Of a DNA stretch of 51,085 nucleotides, positions 24,963 through 32,954 are shown piece after piece. The DNA lies in IMG/VR virus record IMGVR_UViG_3300029258_000423, positions 1-51,085 of that record; one strand, written 5' to 3'. The translations under genes and the position numbers were made by a program. Position 1 is the stretch's first letter; each line of letters begins with the position of its first letter. A model generated the notes under the pieces. The model was given only the letters and a program-made list of their open reading frames with translations. It searched no databases and had not been told where the DNA came from. The DNA comes from a virus.

Positions 24963-25376
24963 TTAGTCCCTATCCACGTAAGCAGTCTGTTCGCTCGGAG
25001 GCAATCCGAGCCAGTCCATTGTCGCCTTCGCTCTCGGCTCTTTGTCGAGCCTAGCTAGCGTCCCCGTGAGATCGCCACGCTTTGCTTGCTGGCCCCAAAG
25101 CGTAGCATCGAAGCCCATGTCGGTAACGCCCTGAAACTTCGCGGAAGCGTCAGCAGTTTTCTTATCGTGATACTGAAGATCACGGATAGCGTAGAAGTGA
25201 GCGGCGAGGTACGTCTCGATCCGCTCTTTCATTCCAGTCGTCAGAATGCTGCTGGAATCCTGCGTAACGACATAATCAACCAGCTCGGTTGCGAAGTCGA
25301 TAAACGGCGACATCGAAATAGATTCGTCGCTGCCAACTACCTCCCGCACTTTCTCTTGTGTCGTCCGCCATGCCAT
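24963..25376 (-). CDS. Head-tail adaptor protein
   Basis: 137 residues. SPFIDFATELVDYVVTQDS, then ERIETYLAAHFYAIRDLQY at about 49-67, the (Y/E)xxLAAH(F/L)(Y/A) helix typical of phage adaptor (gp6/gp15/DUF4054-like) proteins that dock on the portal. The C-terminus ATLWGQQAKRGDLTG (near 91-105) matches the 'T-x-x-G-xx-A...D..G' loop. RBS GGAGCGAACACG. Function is inferred from pattern and location. Confidence 0.8.
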   Translation of the reverse strand: MAWRTTQEKVREVVGSDESISMSPFIDFATELVDYVVTQDSSSILTTGMKERIETYLAAHFYAIRDLQYHDKKTADASAKFQGVTDMGFDATLWGQQAKRGDLTGTLARLDKEPRAKATMDWLGLPPSEQTAYVDRD

Positions 25377-25397
25377 CGTGTTCGCTCCAGTTTCAGG

Positions 25398-25751
25398 CTA
25401 CAGAACCTTTTCAGCCACAAGCACCTCAATCATTTCGCGTTTCGTGCTTGCTTCGCTGATGTCAACCTCGCGGTCGGCAGCAAACTCTTCCAAGCTTTCA
25501 ACCGTCCAGTCTTTCGGGTCTCGACTCGGTCCGGAATCCAGAATCGCTTCCTCTTCCACACTCTCAGCAATTCGGAACCGAGGGCTCCGTCCTTGCGTAG
25601 CGTTGGTGAGGTCGCGAGTCGATGAGACAATGTCGCCCGGATAGAAACAACCGGCCGCCCGCTTGTCCCCCGGTATTGCAACCGAGGGAGTAACGAGCGT
25701 CAGGTGTTTATCGGCAACAAGGCCGTTTAAGACTCTCCACAGGATCGTCAT
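25398..25751 (-). CDS. Small head-region protein with helix-extended-helix end
   Basis: 117 residues. First half is beta with GDKRAAGCFYPGDIV. The C-terminal 35 residues, DWTVESLEEFAADREVDISE then TKREMIEVLVAE, form a SAP/HeH/Rho-N-like helix-extended-helix with the typical (W)(T)VxxLxxxAxxxxI(D)xxxxxKxxMIExL pattern. Such ends occur in small head proteins next to the capsid gene. RBS TAGGAGCGAAACC. It may bind nucleic acid or be a capsid-connector adaptor. Confidence 0.72.
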   Translation of the reverse strand: MTILWRVLNGLVADKHLTLVTPSVAIPGDKRAAGCFYPGDIVSSTRDLTNATQGRSPRFRIAESVEEEAILDSGPSRDPKDWTVESLEEFAADREVDISEASTKREMIEVLVAEKVL

Positions 25752-25772
25752 GGTTTCGCTCCTACGTCCATG

Positions 25773-27044
25773 TTAAACAGTCGTGCCGTGAACAATGGCC
25801 GACTTGCGGTTCGCTTCGGTAACGTCCGTCCCGATGTACTGGGAGCGGAGATCCGGAACCTTGATGCCCATGACTCGAATCATGGTCTTGGCTCCGCCCT
25901 GTGCTTCCCACATTACCGGCGTGAAGTCCATGCCATTGACGGCACGAATCGTCTCGCTACCCAGTTCGACTAGCAGCAATTCGTCGGTCGAATCGAAGTA
26001 GTCCGGCGTCGAAACTCGGGCGATCTCGTCAATCGCTTGGATTCGCTCGCGTACGGTTCGCGATACGTCAGTGATACCTGCCGCCGTAACGGTCTTGTAG
26101 TAATCCTGAGCGAGCAGCGTACGGAAGCTATTCGAGCAGTACAACACGAACGGACCGAAGAAGTTCTGTGCCCGAGCAAGCTCGATCATCGCCAGCACTT
26201 CCTCCATGAACGCCGACGGAGTAACGGTCGAAGCGGACGTGATGTCCGTCTTCTTGATCCGATGCGGTTGCGTTCGGTAACCGTAAATGTCGTTGTTGCC
26301 GAACGTGGTATCGGAACCGATGCTGAACGTGCTCGACAAGTCAAGCGTACCCAACGTCATCTTCTCCAACGTCTCGCCACAACGGCGACCGGCCATTTCG
26401 ATCATCATCATATCGAACGGCTGGCCATGCTTCTCAAACATCGCCTTCCGTCGTTGCGTGATGAATGCACCGGCATGGATGATCGGCAGCGGCAGGATGT
26501 CCGACGTGAACAACGGAGCGTCGTTCATATCGTTGGATACCGCGTCCATGTCGATCTTCGCGTCACCAGGATCGGTCATCGTATCACGAATCAGGCCGGT
26601 CGTGCCCATGCCGTCAATCGTGTACGTCTCGGCCGATTCCAGATCGGACCACGCTTGCAGCCGCTTCCGGGATGCCCGAATGATCGTCCGATCGATCTCT
26701 TGCCAAGCCTGATAAGGCAAGGCGGAAGCATTGTGCGTCTGAGGCACAATCCCGCTGTTAATGAGCGTCTGGAGCGGAACGTATTCATGTTCCGTCACCA
26801 TCGCGTGTTCAGGACGGTTCGGATTGTAGTTCGCACTGTCCTTTTTGTTCTGAACCATGCCGCCGGTTTGAATCCGGCAGTACTTCTTTCCATCGGTCTG
26901 AATCACCGGCCGCAAGAGGCCCGGATCGAAGTGGATTCCTCCACCAGTCGAAAACCGGCCGTTCGCAATTTGCGAAGCCATTTCGCCTTGCCCGCGTCCG
27001 TTGGTAATCAGATCGATTTCCACGTTGTCGATGAAACCCGCCAT
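25773..27044 (-). CDS. Major capsid protein
   Basis: 423 residues. The position between the decoration/scaffold genes and the connectors is decisive. Sequence is typical of HK97-fold capsid proteins of this large type: IPLPIIHAGAFITQRRK-like spine helix region (near 176-193), YGYRTQPHRIKKTDIT (about 249-264), EVLAMIELARAQNFFGPFVL (281-300) and a C-terminal ELLLVELGSETIRAVNGMDF. It follows a start at 27044 with AGGAGAAAATACA as RBS. I do not see a self-cleavage site. High-copy protein; strong codon preference not assessed. Confidence 0.88.
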   Translation of the reverse strand: MAGFIDNVEIDLITNGRGQGEMASQIANGRFSTGGGIHFDPGLLRPVIQTDGKKYCRIQTGGMVQNKKDSANYNPNRPEHAMVTEHEYVPLQTLINSGIVPQTHNASALPYQAWQEIDRTIIRASRKRLQAWSDLESAETYTIDGMGTTGLIRDTMTDPGDAKIDMDAVSNDMNDAPLFTSDILPLPIIHAGAFITQRRKAMFEKHGQPFDMMMIEMAGRRCGETLEKMTLGTLDLSSTFSIGSDTTFGNNDIYGYRTQPHRIKKTDITSASTVTPSAFMEEVLAMIELARAQNFFGPFVLYCSNSFRTLLAQDYYKTVTAAGITDVSRTVRERIQAIDEIARVSTPDYFDSTDELLLVELGSETIRAVNGMDFTPVMWEAQGGAKTMIRVMGIKVPDLRSQYIGTDVTEANRKSAIVHGTTV

Positions 27045-27087
27045 TGTATTTTCTCCTATGGAGGTTGCGTTCTGTTAGTCAGAGTGC

Positions 27088-27597
27088 TTACGCACCGCCC
27101 TCGCCGTTGAATCGGCACCATGTAAGAGCGTCAGCCGTCGGATCGGTTGCAGCTTCCAGCAGTGTGAACGGATGAGCTTCCGCGTCAGTGTCGGCAATAA
27201 TCAACGTACCGGTGCCGTCCTTGACCATCATCTCTTGACCGATGACGTGGTCGTCGCCGGTTCCAGATTCATCCGCAACAAGCATATTCAGTTGCTCGCC
27301 CGGCAGCGGGTAGTAGATCTGCCCGAGGTCGCCGTCAGCGTAGGCGTCATCGTAGGTGCCGCCTTCGTGGTCCTTCTCAACCAGCACAGCGATGCACTTG
27401 CGGTCGCCATCGTTATCCACGTACTGGCCGCTCGAATAGGCTTGCGTACCGTAGACTTGGTACGAAAACCGATTCTGCACCGCAGCAGTGCTCGGCTTGA
27501 TTTCCATGACGGTGCCGGGTTTCGGCGTTCCGACAACAGTGATTTCTTCGAATACGCCACGCGGTTCGCTGGCGATGATGATTCGAGTACCCTTCAT
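27088..27597 (-). CDS. Head decoration/stabilisation protein candidate
   Basis: 169 residues from ATG 27597 (RBS AGGAGATTCATA). The N-terminus MKGTRIIIASEPRGVFEEI and the following VVGTPKPGTVMEIKPS make a small beta domain. An acidic, glycine-rich central part holds KDHEGGTYDDAYADGDLGQI, and a short C-terminal beta domain follows. The slot between scaffold and capsid genes is where head-stabilising proteins (gpD-type, here larger) are found. Assigned from position and beta composition; no family certainty. Confidence 0.72.
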   Translation of the reverse strand: MKGTRIIIASEPRGVFEEITVVGTPKPGTVMEIKPSTAAVQNRFSYQVYGTQAYSSGQYVDNDGDRKCIAVLVEKDHEGGTYDDAYADGDLGQIYYPLPGEQLNMLVADESGTGDDHVIGQEMMVKDGTGTLIIADTDAEAHPFTLLEAATDPTADALTWCRFNGEGGA

Positions 27598-27634
27598 TAT
27601 GAATCTCCTATGAGAGGGTGTAATTGGTTTGGAA

Positions 27635-28264
27635 TTACTCCACCGCGATGTAGTCAGCAGGCGAACTGCCGAACGGTGCAAAGCCTTCCGTCGAATTGGT
27701 CACAGTCGAAGTCGCCGGGTCAGCACCTCCGAACAGAGGCTCCGGCTTCTTCTCCTCCGGAATCGTTGCGGCGATGTCCTGGAGTTGATTCAACGTGTAT
27801 TCGGTGAACTTCTCGGCCATGGCCTTTTTCTGGTCATCGCCTTTCACGTTCGCCACGATCTTGCCGACGAGGACTTGCTTTTGCTTCGCTCGTTCGTTGC
27901 GTGCGAATTCAAGATCCTCGCGGACGGTTTCCGGAGCCGCCGCAAGCCATTCCTCATCGGTCATGGCCTTCGGCTCAACCGTGGTTGCATTTTCGACTGT
28001 CTTGTCTTCCGGCTTCTCTTCGGGTTTCTTCGCTGGCTCCATGGTCCAGGCTCCTTCGTTATGGGTGAATTTGTTTCCGCCCTCATCTTCCCACGGAGCG
28101 GTGGCGGCTTCGAGTGCCGTCTTTGTTTCGTCCTGTTTGTTGGCGTTCTCGACAAGCCTTTTCAGCTTCTCTTCACTGAAACCCTCCAGCGTTTCGCGGT
28201 CGGTTCCGTCCCAGCAACAGGAATTTTCAATCAACGAATCGACAAGCTCTTTCGTCTTGCTCAT
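27635..28264 (-). CDS. Possible in-frame scaffold protein from internal start
   Basis: An in-frame ATG at 28264 (MSKTKELVDSLIENSC) is preceded by GAAAGGTACGACC, giving AAAGG seven bases from the ATG. The product would be 209 residues containing only the scaffold-like portion. Separate internal starts of this kind are well known for phage scaffolds (lambda C/Nu3). The evidence here is the RBS and the domain boundary; expression is inference. Confidence 0.55.
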   Translation of the reverse strand: MSKTKELVDSLIENSCCWDGTDRETLEGFSEEKLKRLVENANKQDETKTALEAATAPWEDEGGNKFTHNEGAWTMEPAKKPEEKPEDKTVENATTVEPKAMTDEEWLAAAPETVREDLEFARNERAKQKQVLVGKIVANVKGDDQKKAMAEKFTEYTLNQLQDIAATIPEEKKPEPLFGGADPATSTVTNSTEGFAPFGSSPADYIAVE

Positions 28265-28837
28265 GGTCGTACCTTTCGGTTCAACGTCCTTGTTAACGAG
28301 TACCCCGCAACCATCCTGTATCGAGCACGCCCCAACAGTGTCGGGCAGAATCGCTAGGTGGTCCGGGTAGATGTGCGTGATTACGCCGGTGTATGAATCG
28401 CCGTTATGCACGGCGTTATCGGGAGCTTTTTCGGAATCGAATCCGAGCCCGGTGGAGCACTCGATAGGCCTTCCGTCGCGTAGATTCCGCAACGTGGCCG
28501 CATCAAGTTGGCTTAGCCTTTCGACGTGGATGCAAGCATCGCCCTTAAGCTTGCCTTCCTTGATGATGGCGTTTCGGACAGTGCCGAGGCCTTGCTCCAA
28601 CAGGATATCATGACGCTTGCCGGAACCGCCATCGGCTGGATGCTGCAAGAGAACCGGCACATCATTCCACTCGGAATAATTCGATGCAACCGTTTCAGCA
28701 CCGTAGAGAAGAGGCCCTTGGGAACCGTGCAAGATTCCAGGCACAATCATCGTAACGGGAGCGACAAGATAGTCCTCGCCGTCGATGGTTTCCGTGCGTG
28801 CTCTAGACACGCTTAGATTCGCTGCTAGCTTCTCCAT
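27635..28837 (-). CDS. DUF2213-type prohead protease with scaffold region
   Basis: 400 residues. N-terminal 190: beta-rich DUF2213-like domain with VLLQHP (His66), GRPIECSTGLGFD (Ser128 region) and IYPDHLAILPD (His160), consistent with a herpes/HK97-like Ser-His protease. Residues 192-400 are charged, helical and proline-rich (KKPEEKPEDKTVEN), like a scaffold; probably removed during maturation. The start ATG at 28837 lies about 7 nt from a good -10 box, so the mRNA may be leaderless. An internal ATG at 28264 may make the scaffold alone. Confidence 0.85.
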   Translation of the reverse strand: MEKLAANLSVSRARTETIDGEDYLVAPVTMIVPGILHGSQGPLLYGAETVASNYSEWNDVPVLLQHPADGGSGKRHDILLEQGLGTVRNAIIKEGKLKGDACIHVERLSQLDAATLRNLRDGRPIECSTGLGFDSEKAPDNAVHNGDSYTGVITHIYPDHLAILPDTVGACSIQDGCGVLVNKDVEPKGTTMSKTKELVDSLIENSCCWDGTDRETLEGFSEEKLKRLVENANKQDETKTALEAATAPWEDEGGNKFTHNEGAWTMEPAKKPEEKPEDKTVENATTVEPKAMTDEEWLAAAPETVREDLEFARNERAKQKQVLVGKIVANVKGDDQKKAMAEKFTEYTLNQLQDIAATIPEEKKPEPLFGGADPATSTVTNSTEGFAPFGSSPADYIAVE

Positions 28838-28843
28838 GCTGGA

Positions 28844-28872
28844 ATTATGCTAGCAGAATCTATTTTTGACAA
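28844..28872 (-). promoter_or_regulatory. Promoter upstream of the scaffold/protease gene
   Basis: -35 TTGTCA at 28867-28872 and -10 CATAAT at 28844-28849 with 17 nt between, reading toward lower coordinates. The same -10 context (TGCnAGCATAATTCC-like) recurs at 42.3 kb. The predicted start of transcription falls at or next to the ATG at 28837. Confidence 0.75.
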
Positions 28873-28926
28873 GACTGGCTGTTATAAATGCAACACGTTT
28901 GTGTTACGGTGTTTGCGTCTTGTCAA
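28866..28926. repeat. 10-bp inverted repeat flanking the head promoter
   Basis: TTGACAAGAC at 28866-28875 and its exact reverse complement GTCTTGTCAA at 28917-28926 are separated by 41 nt. One arm contains the -35 box of the head promoter and the other overlaps the stop of the upstream gene. Between them a small AACAC-AAAC-GTGTT dyad lies at about 28892-28905. Could be paired operators or a looping site. Confidence 0.7.
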
Positions 28927-29213
28927 TAAAGGTCTTTGTTTTGGATGTTTTTCATGTTCTCTTGGAGGTTCCTAACTGCTTCGTCTACCGTTGGAAGACC
29001 AAACTCCCAGGCACGCTTGACGCCAACCGGATGATCCTCCTTAGGCGTGGCGTCAGCCAACTGGCTTAACAATTTTCCTTGCGTCTCTTCAAGCCTCACA
29101 ATCGTGTCGAGCCTTTCGTCAGCCAGTATCTTTAGCCGAATCGCCTCGATGTGAAGCTTGCCGATGCACTCCGCTATCTCGTGTTCAAGCTTTGTCCCCG
29201 CAATCTCACCCAT
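28923..29213 (-). CDS. Small helical protein, unknown
   Basis: 96 residues from ATG 29213 (RBS GGAAGGGG; 8-nt overlap with the winged-helix gene). Heptad-like helix: KLEHEIAECIGKLHIEAIRL, then RLEETQGKLLSQLADAT. C-terminus EAVRNLQENMKNIQ is also helical. No domain recognised. It is cotranscribed with the winged-helix protein and ends in the inverted-repeat region before the head promoter. Possibly regulatory, but no DNA-binding motif is seen. Confidence 0.68.
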   Translation of the reverse strand: MGEIAGTKLEHEIAECIGKLHIEAIRLKILADERLDTIVRLEETQGKLLSQLADATPKEDHPVGVKRAWEFGLPTVDEAVRNLQENMKNIQNKDLY

Positions 29214-29475
29214 CGTTTTCCCCTTCCGAATAAATCCCCATGAGCCGGTATCGCAACCGGCATTTGTAATACTGGCTGATAATCGTCCAGCCTGTTGACA
29301 TGATCTTCGCACGCATCCGGCATAGGTGCGTTCTCAATGCGTCCCCACCATCCAAGTCATCCGTGAAACTCGCGATCAATTCGGACGAATCATGCGGCGA
29401 ACCATCTCGCAAGACGTTGATAATCGCTTGCTCGGTTTTCGTGAAACGGACTTCGGATAGGGTGGGTTTGCTCAT
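29206..29475 (-). CDS. Winged-helix DNA-binding protein (OmpR C-terminal-like)
   Basis: 89 residues. RFTKTEQAIINVLRDGSPHD (10-29), SSELIASFTDDLDGGDALRT and HLCRMRAKIMSTGWTI match the Trans_reg_C winged helix: (L)T..E..ll..L......v....L...........tlr.hI.rLR.Ki...g..I. There is no receiver domain, so it is a free-standing DNA-binding unit. It lies just upstream (in transcript order) of the head promoter with its inverted repeats, which is a natural target. Activator or repressor is unknown. Confidence 0.82.
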   Translation of the reverse strand: MSKPTLSEVRFTKTEQAIINVLRDGSPHDSSELIASFTDDLDGGDALRTHLCRMRAKIMSTGWTIISQYYKCRLRYRLMGIYSEGENDG

Positions 29476-29487
29476 GAATCACTCCGG

Positions 29488-29619
29488 CTAATGAATGCGG
29501 GCCTCGCACCCGCTCGGACTTTTACGCCGCTCCGTACACCGCCGAATCGGCGGCTTGCATGGTCCACCTGTTACGCGGCTCGGGCAGTCTAGGCCTGTGG
29601 CTTCTGGCATATCACTCAT
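29488..29619 (-). CDS. Small Cys-containing ORF after head morphogenesis gene
   Basis: 43 residues if started at 29619, whose ATG overlaps the upstream stop (ATGA); an ATG at 29610 has AAGGA eight bases upstream and may be the better start. Four cysteines: LDCPSRVTGGPC, RRC, SGC; basic. Ends 12 nt before the next gene's start. A 6-bp GC-rich hairpin (CCGCCG-AAT-CGGCGG) lies within at 29539-29553. Short and unrecognised; could be a zinc-binding microprotein or chance. Confidence 0.4.
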   Translation of the reverse strand: MSDMPEATGLDCPSRVTGGPCKPPIRRCTERRKSPSGCEARIH

Positions 29620-30815
29620 CCTTCTGCCCCTATTTCTTCCATGATTTCATCGAGCAGACTCGCCGGTCGTTTCTTCGCAATCTTCACGTCCGCACCTTTC
29701 CATGTGGATCGTTTCTTCTGCTCTTCCAGCGTCCTCTTGCCTCGTTGCTTCTTCGGAATCTCCGCAGCAATCGACTTGTCTCTGGCCTTCTCCACCTGTT
29801 TCGCGGTTCGTTTCTGTTTGATGTGCTTCACTTCTACCTTGCCGGTTTTCGGATTGGTGAAGTTGACACGCTTGCCTTTGCTGCCTGATTCTTCTGGTAC
29901 GAAAGGCACCCACGCACATCGGCAATTCGGGTGCAAGGGAATCAACCCTCTCGCCTCCTTGATCGTCATGACGGTTCCGTCCATAGGCTGGCAGCGAAAA
30001 CACACTCGGTCGTCGCCCGCAGTAGACCATTCAATTAGGGGGGATACCTCTTTCACTCCCAATCGTTCCATGCCGTCAAGCTGCCCCTCGGCATGAGCCC
30101 GAATCACCTCGGTTCGTGCAATCGTCGTCAGCCTGTTTTTGGCAATCGAATCAATCCCGTCCTGCATCGTCCGAGCGATTGTGTGGGGATTGTCGCCGCG
30201 TGCTAATCCTTCCGCGAGATCCCTAGTCATTCGCTGAGCCGTTGCGTCTGAAACGCCTTTCAACTCGGTGAATACCCGACTAGTCAGCAGTTTCACCTTG
30301 TCAACCGCAACTGGCTGACTGAATGCCTGCCGCACGAATTCCGCCTGAGTCATCGCCGCTCCACCTACTGCCGCAGCCTCTGCCGCCGCTGGAAGCTGTT
30401 GCAACTGAGCCCACGCCCTGCCCTGCCCTTTCAGGTAGCCTTCCCGAACAAATTCCTCCCAGTATTCTTCACCGCCCGCCGACTGAAGCACTGTTCTCCC
30501 ATACCGTTCCTCCAGCCATGCACGAAACGCCGCCACCTGTTCCGGCGTGGAAGTAAACGCGAATCGTCGATTCCGAACCGTCACACGCTTGCCGCTCGGG
30601 GTGAGCGTCATCGGCCGACGAATTCCGAACGCATCCTCCGTGACGATCAACTCCCGAACCTCTCGACGGAGGATAGTCAACCGTCGAATCAACTCATTCC
30701 GAAACAGCCTGCGAAGCGTGACAGTCCGAGACGGATCGACCTTTAGCGGTGAGGTAGGCCGCCGTTTTCCTTTGGCGTTGTGAGTGTGGCCGCATGTGCA
30801 TGTTTCGGTGGCCAT
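29616..30815 (-). CDS. Phage head morphogenesis protein (Mu F/SPP1 gp7-like)
   Basis: 399 residues from ATG 30815 (RBS CGGAGAAAATC). Residues about 195-300 hold the signature: TARTEVIRAHAEGQ-like helix (ARTEVIRAHAEGQLDGM), WSTAGDDRVCFRCQPMDG and IPLHPNCRCAWVPF, i.e. (R)TE..R..N/H ... D.RVC..C..(L/M)DG......P.HPNCRC. A CTCGHTHNAKGK zinc-like start and a long basic C-terminal tail, RTAKQVEKARDKSIAAEIPK, are extra. Usually a minor head protein entering with DNA or required for assembly. Confidence 0.92.
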   Translation of the reverse strand: MATETCTCGHTHNAKGKRRPTSPLKVDPSRTVTLRRLFRNELIRRLTILRREVRELIVTEDAFGIRRPMTLTPSGKRVTVRNRRFAFTSTPEQVAAFRAWLEERYGRTVLQSAGGEEYWEEFVREGYLKGQGRAWAQLQQLPAAAEAAAVGGAAMTQAEFVRQAFSQPVAVDKVKLLTSRVFTELKGVSDATAQRMTRDLAEGLARGDNPHTIARTMQDGIDSIAKNRLTTIARTEVIRAHAEGQLDGMERLGVKEVSPLIEWSTAGDDRVCFRCQPMDGTVMTIKEARGLIPLHPNCRCAWVPFVPEESGSKGKRVNFTNPKTGKVEVKHIKQKRTAKQVEKARDKSIAAEIPKKQRGKRTLEEQKKRSTWKGADVKIAKKRPASLLDEIMEEIGAEG

Positions 30816-30826
30816 GATTTTCTCCG

Positions 30827-31027
30827 TTACTGATCGACAAGTTTCCACTGATCGACACCCATCCCAATTGCATTGATCTCGATGTCTTCGCGGCGAACGT
30901 AGCCATCACGAACTCTCCTCTCCGCAGCACCTTCGGCCATCTCCCTGGTCGAGTAAATTCCGCAAATCAATCCGTCCGCATCAAGCCGCTGTACGACATA
31001 CACTATTTCCGTTACCACAGGCTGCAT
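30827..31027 (-). CDS. Small protein, unknown
   Basis: 66 residues: VYVVQRLDADGLICGIYSTR then EMAEGAAERRVRDGY. The pattern 'VYVV..........IGVYST.E.AE.A..R' is common in short phage proteins of unknown role (DUF7336-like). RBS TAGGAGAGATTCG. Sits between the HTH gene and the head morphogenesis gene. Confidence 0.7.
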   Translation of the reverse strand: MQPVVTEIVYVVQRLDADGLICGIYSTREMAEGAAERRVRDGYVRREDIEINAIGMGVDQWKLVDQ

Positions 31028-31037
31028 CGAATCTCTC

Positions 31038-31397
31038 CTACCCTCGAAGTTTCATTATCGGCTGACCGTTCCGATGGCCACAGCCAAGGCGAGTCGAAGC
31101 AAAGAAGATCGCACCGAGGCTGTCAGGAGTGTTTCCGACACACCTCTTGATGTATTCTTCGTCGCTCCAAGTCTCTCGAATCAGTGCCGCTTCCGATTCA
31201 ATCTGTTCTGCCGTTGGTCGGTATTCAAGCGGATCGTGGTACGGCCGCAACTTGACGCCAGCCTTCCGAATCACAGATCGAACGGTTGTCCTCGACACGC
31301 CGGTTTTCTTCGCAACAGCGGAAACTGTCTCGCCGTTCTCGTACCGCTCAATTATCCTCCGGCGGATCCATATCGGAGTCCGCTGTGATTTCGCCAT
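31038..31397 (-). CDS. Helix-turn-helix protein
   Basis: 119 residues from ATG 31397 (GAGGG five bases before). Residues 8-45: WIRRRIIERYENGETVSAVA then KKTGVSRTTVRSVIRKAG, a clear helix-turn-helix of the transposase/HTH_23 kind. The remainder (SEAALIRETWSDEEYIKRCV) is helical and ends with GCGHRNGQPIMKLRG. The 5' end overlaps the portal gene by 50 nt. No catalytic DDE residues. Perhaps a transcription factor or a small-terminase-like DNA binder. Confidence 0.8.
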   Translation of the reverse strand: MAKSQRTPIWIRRRIIERYENGETVSAVAKKTGVSRTTVRSVIRKAGVKLRPYHDPLEYRPTAEQIESEAALIRETWSDEEYIKRCVGNTPDSLGAIFFASTRLGCGHRNGQPIMKLRG

Positions 31398-32886
31398 CGT
31401 CACCCTCTTCGTCTGCGGTGTATCGGTTCACGTTATCCACCACCTCGGTAGCTTCGTCCTCGGTCATGCCGAGTTCGCGAGTGAAGTAATCGAACGGCGT
31501 CATGATACTCTCGACACCTCCTACCGTGTACTTCGCCATGGCTAGCGTGCGTTTCTCGGCGACCTCAGCACTGTCCATGTCGCTCAGTGATTCCAAATCA
31601 GGCCACACGACATTGTACTTCTCAGGCTCTGCAAGTGTTCCGACGTTAATCAACCTGTCGATGAAAGGTGCGATGACACTCGGCGTGAGGTAGCCATTCT
31701 GCCGCTTGCTGATTCGCTTATTCCAAGCTTTCGCGTCCTGGCTGGAAGCAAGTTCACCGCGTTCCGAGCCGGTGAATATCCGCTTCGGAATTCCTAGCTC
31801 GATACAGATTGCCTCGATCTGGGTATTGATGTGGTTGCTTGGGTCCTCGACTTGCGGAGCGAGGCTTTTGGCCGTCATGCCGTTATTCATCATGTAGCGT
31901 TGCAGGCCGTTGAAATACTGCTCGATGGCCGCCTTCATGCTGTCAGTATCGATTGGTGCCTGACCAGCCAATGCCGGATCTGTCTCAAATGAAATGCCCG
32001 GAAACGCTCCCTGCCAGTACATCTCAGCCGAACCACCGTACAGCTTAGTCAGGTCGTAGATTCGGTTGTAATTCTGCTGCAACCGAGGCATTCCGTAAAC
32101 CTCACTGCTTTCCTTCCCGTCCACTACATGAATCACCCTGGACCAATGCACCTGCTTCGCTTCGATCTGATGATAGCCCGAACCTCCACGACTAGTACCG
32201 CCTTGCTCGAATGCAAGGCTGTACATGTTTGGCTGGCCGTAGCGTGGATTCTTTTCGTCGCTCTCTCGACTGACGATATCAGCAAGCGACTCGTCGAATA
32301 CCCTCAGGTAGAGAAGCGGCATTCCGTCGCGTTGTTCAACTGGCGTATGGAGCGGTTGACCGTCACCGAATCCCAATAGCAGAATGCCGTACCGACCGAC
32401 ACCACTCAGCCTGTCGACCCGCTCCAAGGCTTCCCATACCGGGTTTGCCTCTTCAGATTCCAGCTTGCTGTCGCCTGTGAGTTGCTTCGGAAGCGATCTC
32501 CAAGTAGCCTCGAATGCCGTTTCGTCGTCAGGTTCTTCCGTCTCGGAAACGACTGGCACGGCCGACCACGACTCTTCCGGGAAGATGTCCACAACCCGAG
32601 CCGCAATTGGTTCCCGGTCGTAAACGTCGCGGTATTCCTTAGCCGTCAGGTTCTCCGTCTCAGGATACCCGCACTCATGGTTGATGTTCCGGCGTGGATC
32701 GGTTCCGCCACCGTTCATGTAGTACGCTCTCGAATACTGAGCGTTTGCCACTCCGCGATGAGCGTTCTGAAGCATTCTGAACAACTGAATCGCCGTCTGA
32801 TCCGGCATGTTGTCCGTACTGAATCGAGGTAGGCTGCCGTTTCCGTTGGACGTGAACCGCCCTCGCTTATCTCGCTTAGTCGCCAT
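31348..32886 (-). CDS. Portal protein (DUF1073-like)
   Basis: 512 residues from ATG 32886 (RBS GGAGTTTCACC); longer starts would lie in the terminase gene. AKEYRDVYDREPIAARVVDI, GIPKRIFTGSERGELASSQD and AFNKRISKRQNG-like (DAKAWNKRISKRQNGYL) fit the DUF1073 portal group (the last two being the most typical: 'GIP...L.G...G.l.SG..d...W...I...Q'). The C-terminus is acidic and degrades to DMDPPEDN. Forms the dodecameric DNA channel at one head vertex. Confidence 0.93.
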   Translation of the reverse strand: MATKRDKRGRFTSNGNGSLPRFSTDNMPDQTAIQLFRMLQNAHRGVANAQYSRAYYMNGGGTDPRRNINHECGYPETENLTAKEYRDVYDREPIAARVVDIFPEESWSAVPVVSETEEPDDETAFEATWRSLPKQLTGDSKLESEEANPVWEALERVDRLSGVGRYGILLLGFGDGQPLHTPVEQRDGMPLLYLRVFDESLADIVSRESDEKNPRYGQPNMYSLAFEQGGTSRGGSGYHQIEAKQVHWSRVIHVVDGKESSEVYGMPRLQQNYNRIYDLTKLYGGSAEMYWQGAFPGISFETDPALAGQAPIDTDSMKAAIEQYFNGLQRYMMNNGMTAKSLAPQVEDPSNHINTQIEAICIELGIPKRIFTGSERGELASSQDAKAWNKRISKRQNGYLTPSVIAPFIDRLINVGTLAEPEKYNVVWPDLESLSDMDSAEVAEKRTLAMAKYTVGGVESIMTPFDYFTRELGMTEDEATEVVDNVNRYTADEEGDDGEITADSDMDPPEDN

Positions 32887-32925
32887 GGTGAAACTCCGTT
32901 TCTTCGCTCCATGGTAGTCGTTTGA

Positions 32926-32954
32926 ATTATAGCACTCCGGCAATCGGTTTGAAA
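32926..32954 (-). promoter_or_regulatory. Possible promoter upstream of portal gene
   Basis: -10 TATAAT at 32926-32931 in the context GCTATAATTC, matching other phage -10 contexts here, with a weak -35 TTTCAA at 32949-32954, spacing 17. It overlaps the terminase stop. Medium support because the -35 box is poor. Confidence 0.5.

Noticed and set aside
26037-27110. Plus-strand ORF of 357 codons opposite the major capsid gene
   Set aside because: It is the antisense shadow of a strongly supported capsid gene, Arg/His-rich and without any recognisable domain; no plus-strand gene is supported anywhere in the window.
31348-32886. Portal gene as an anti-CBASS Acb1 protein
   Set aside because: Some databases name the DUF1073 portal domain after Acb1-like proteins. 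Length, terminase neighbour and portal-type motifs fit a portal; no phosphodiesterase HxT motifs were seen.
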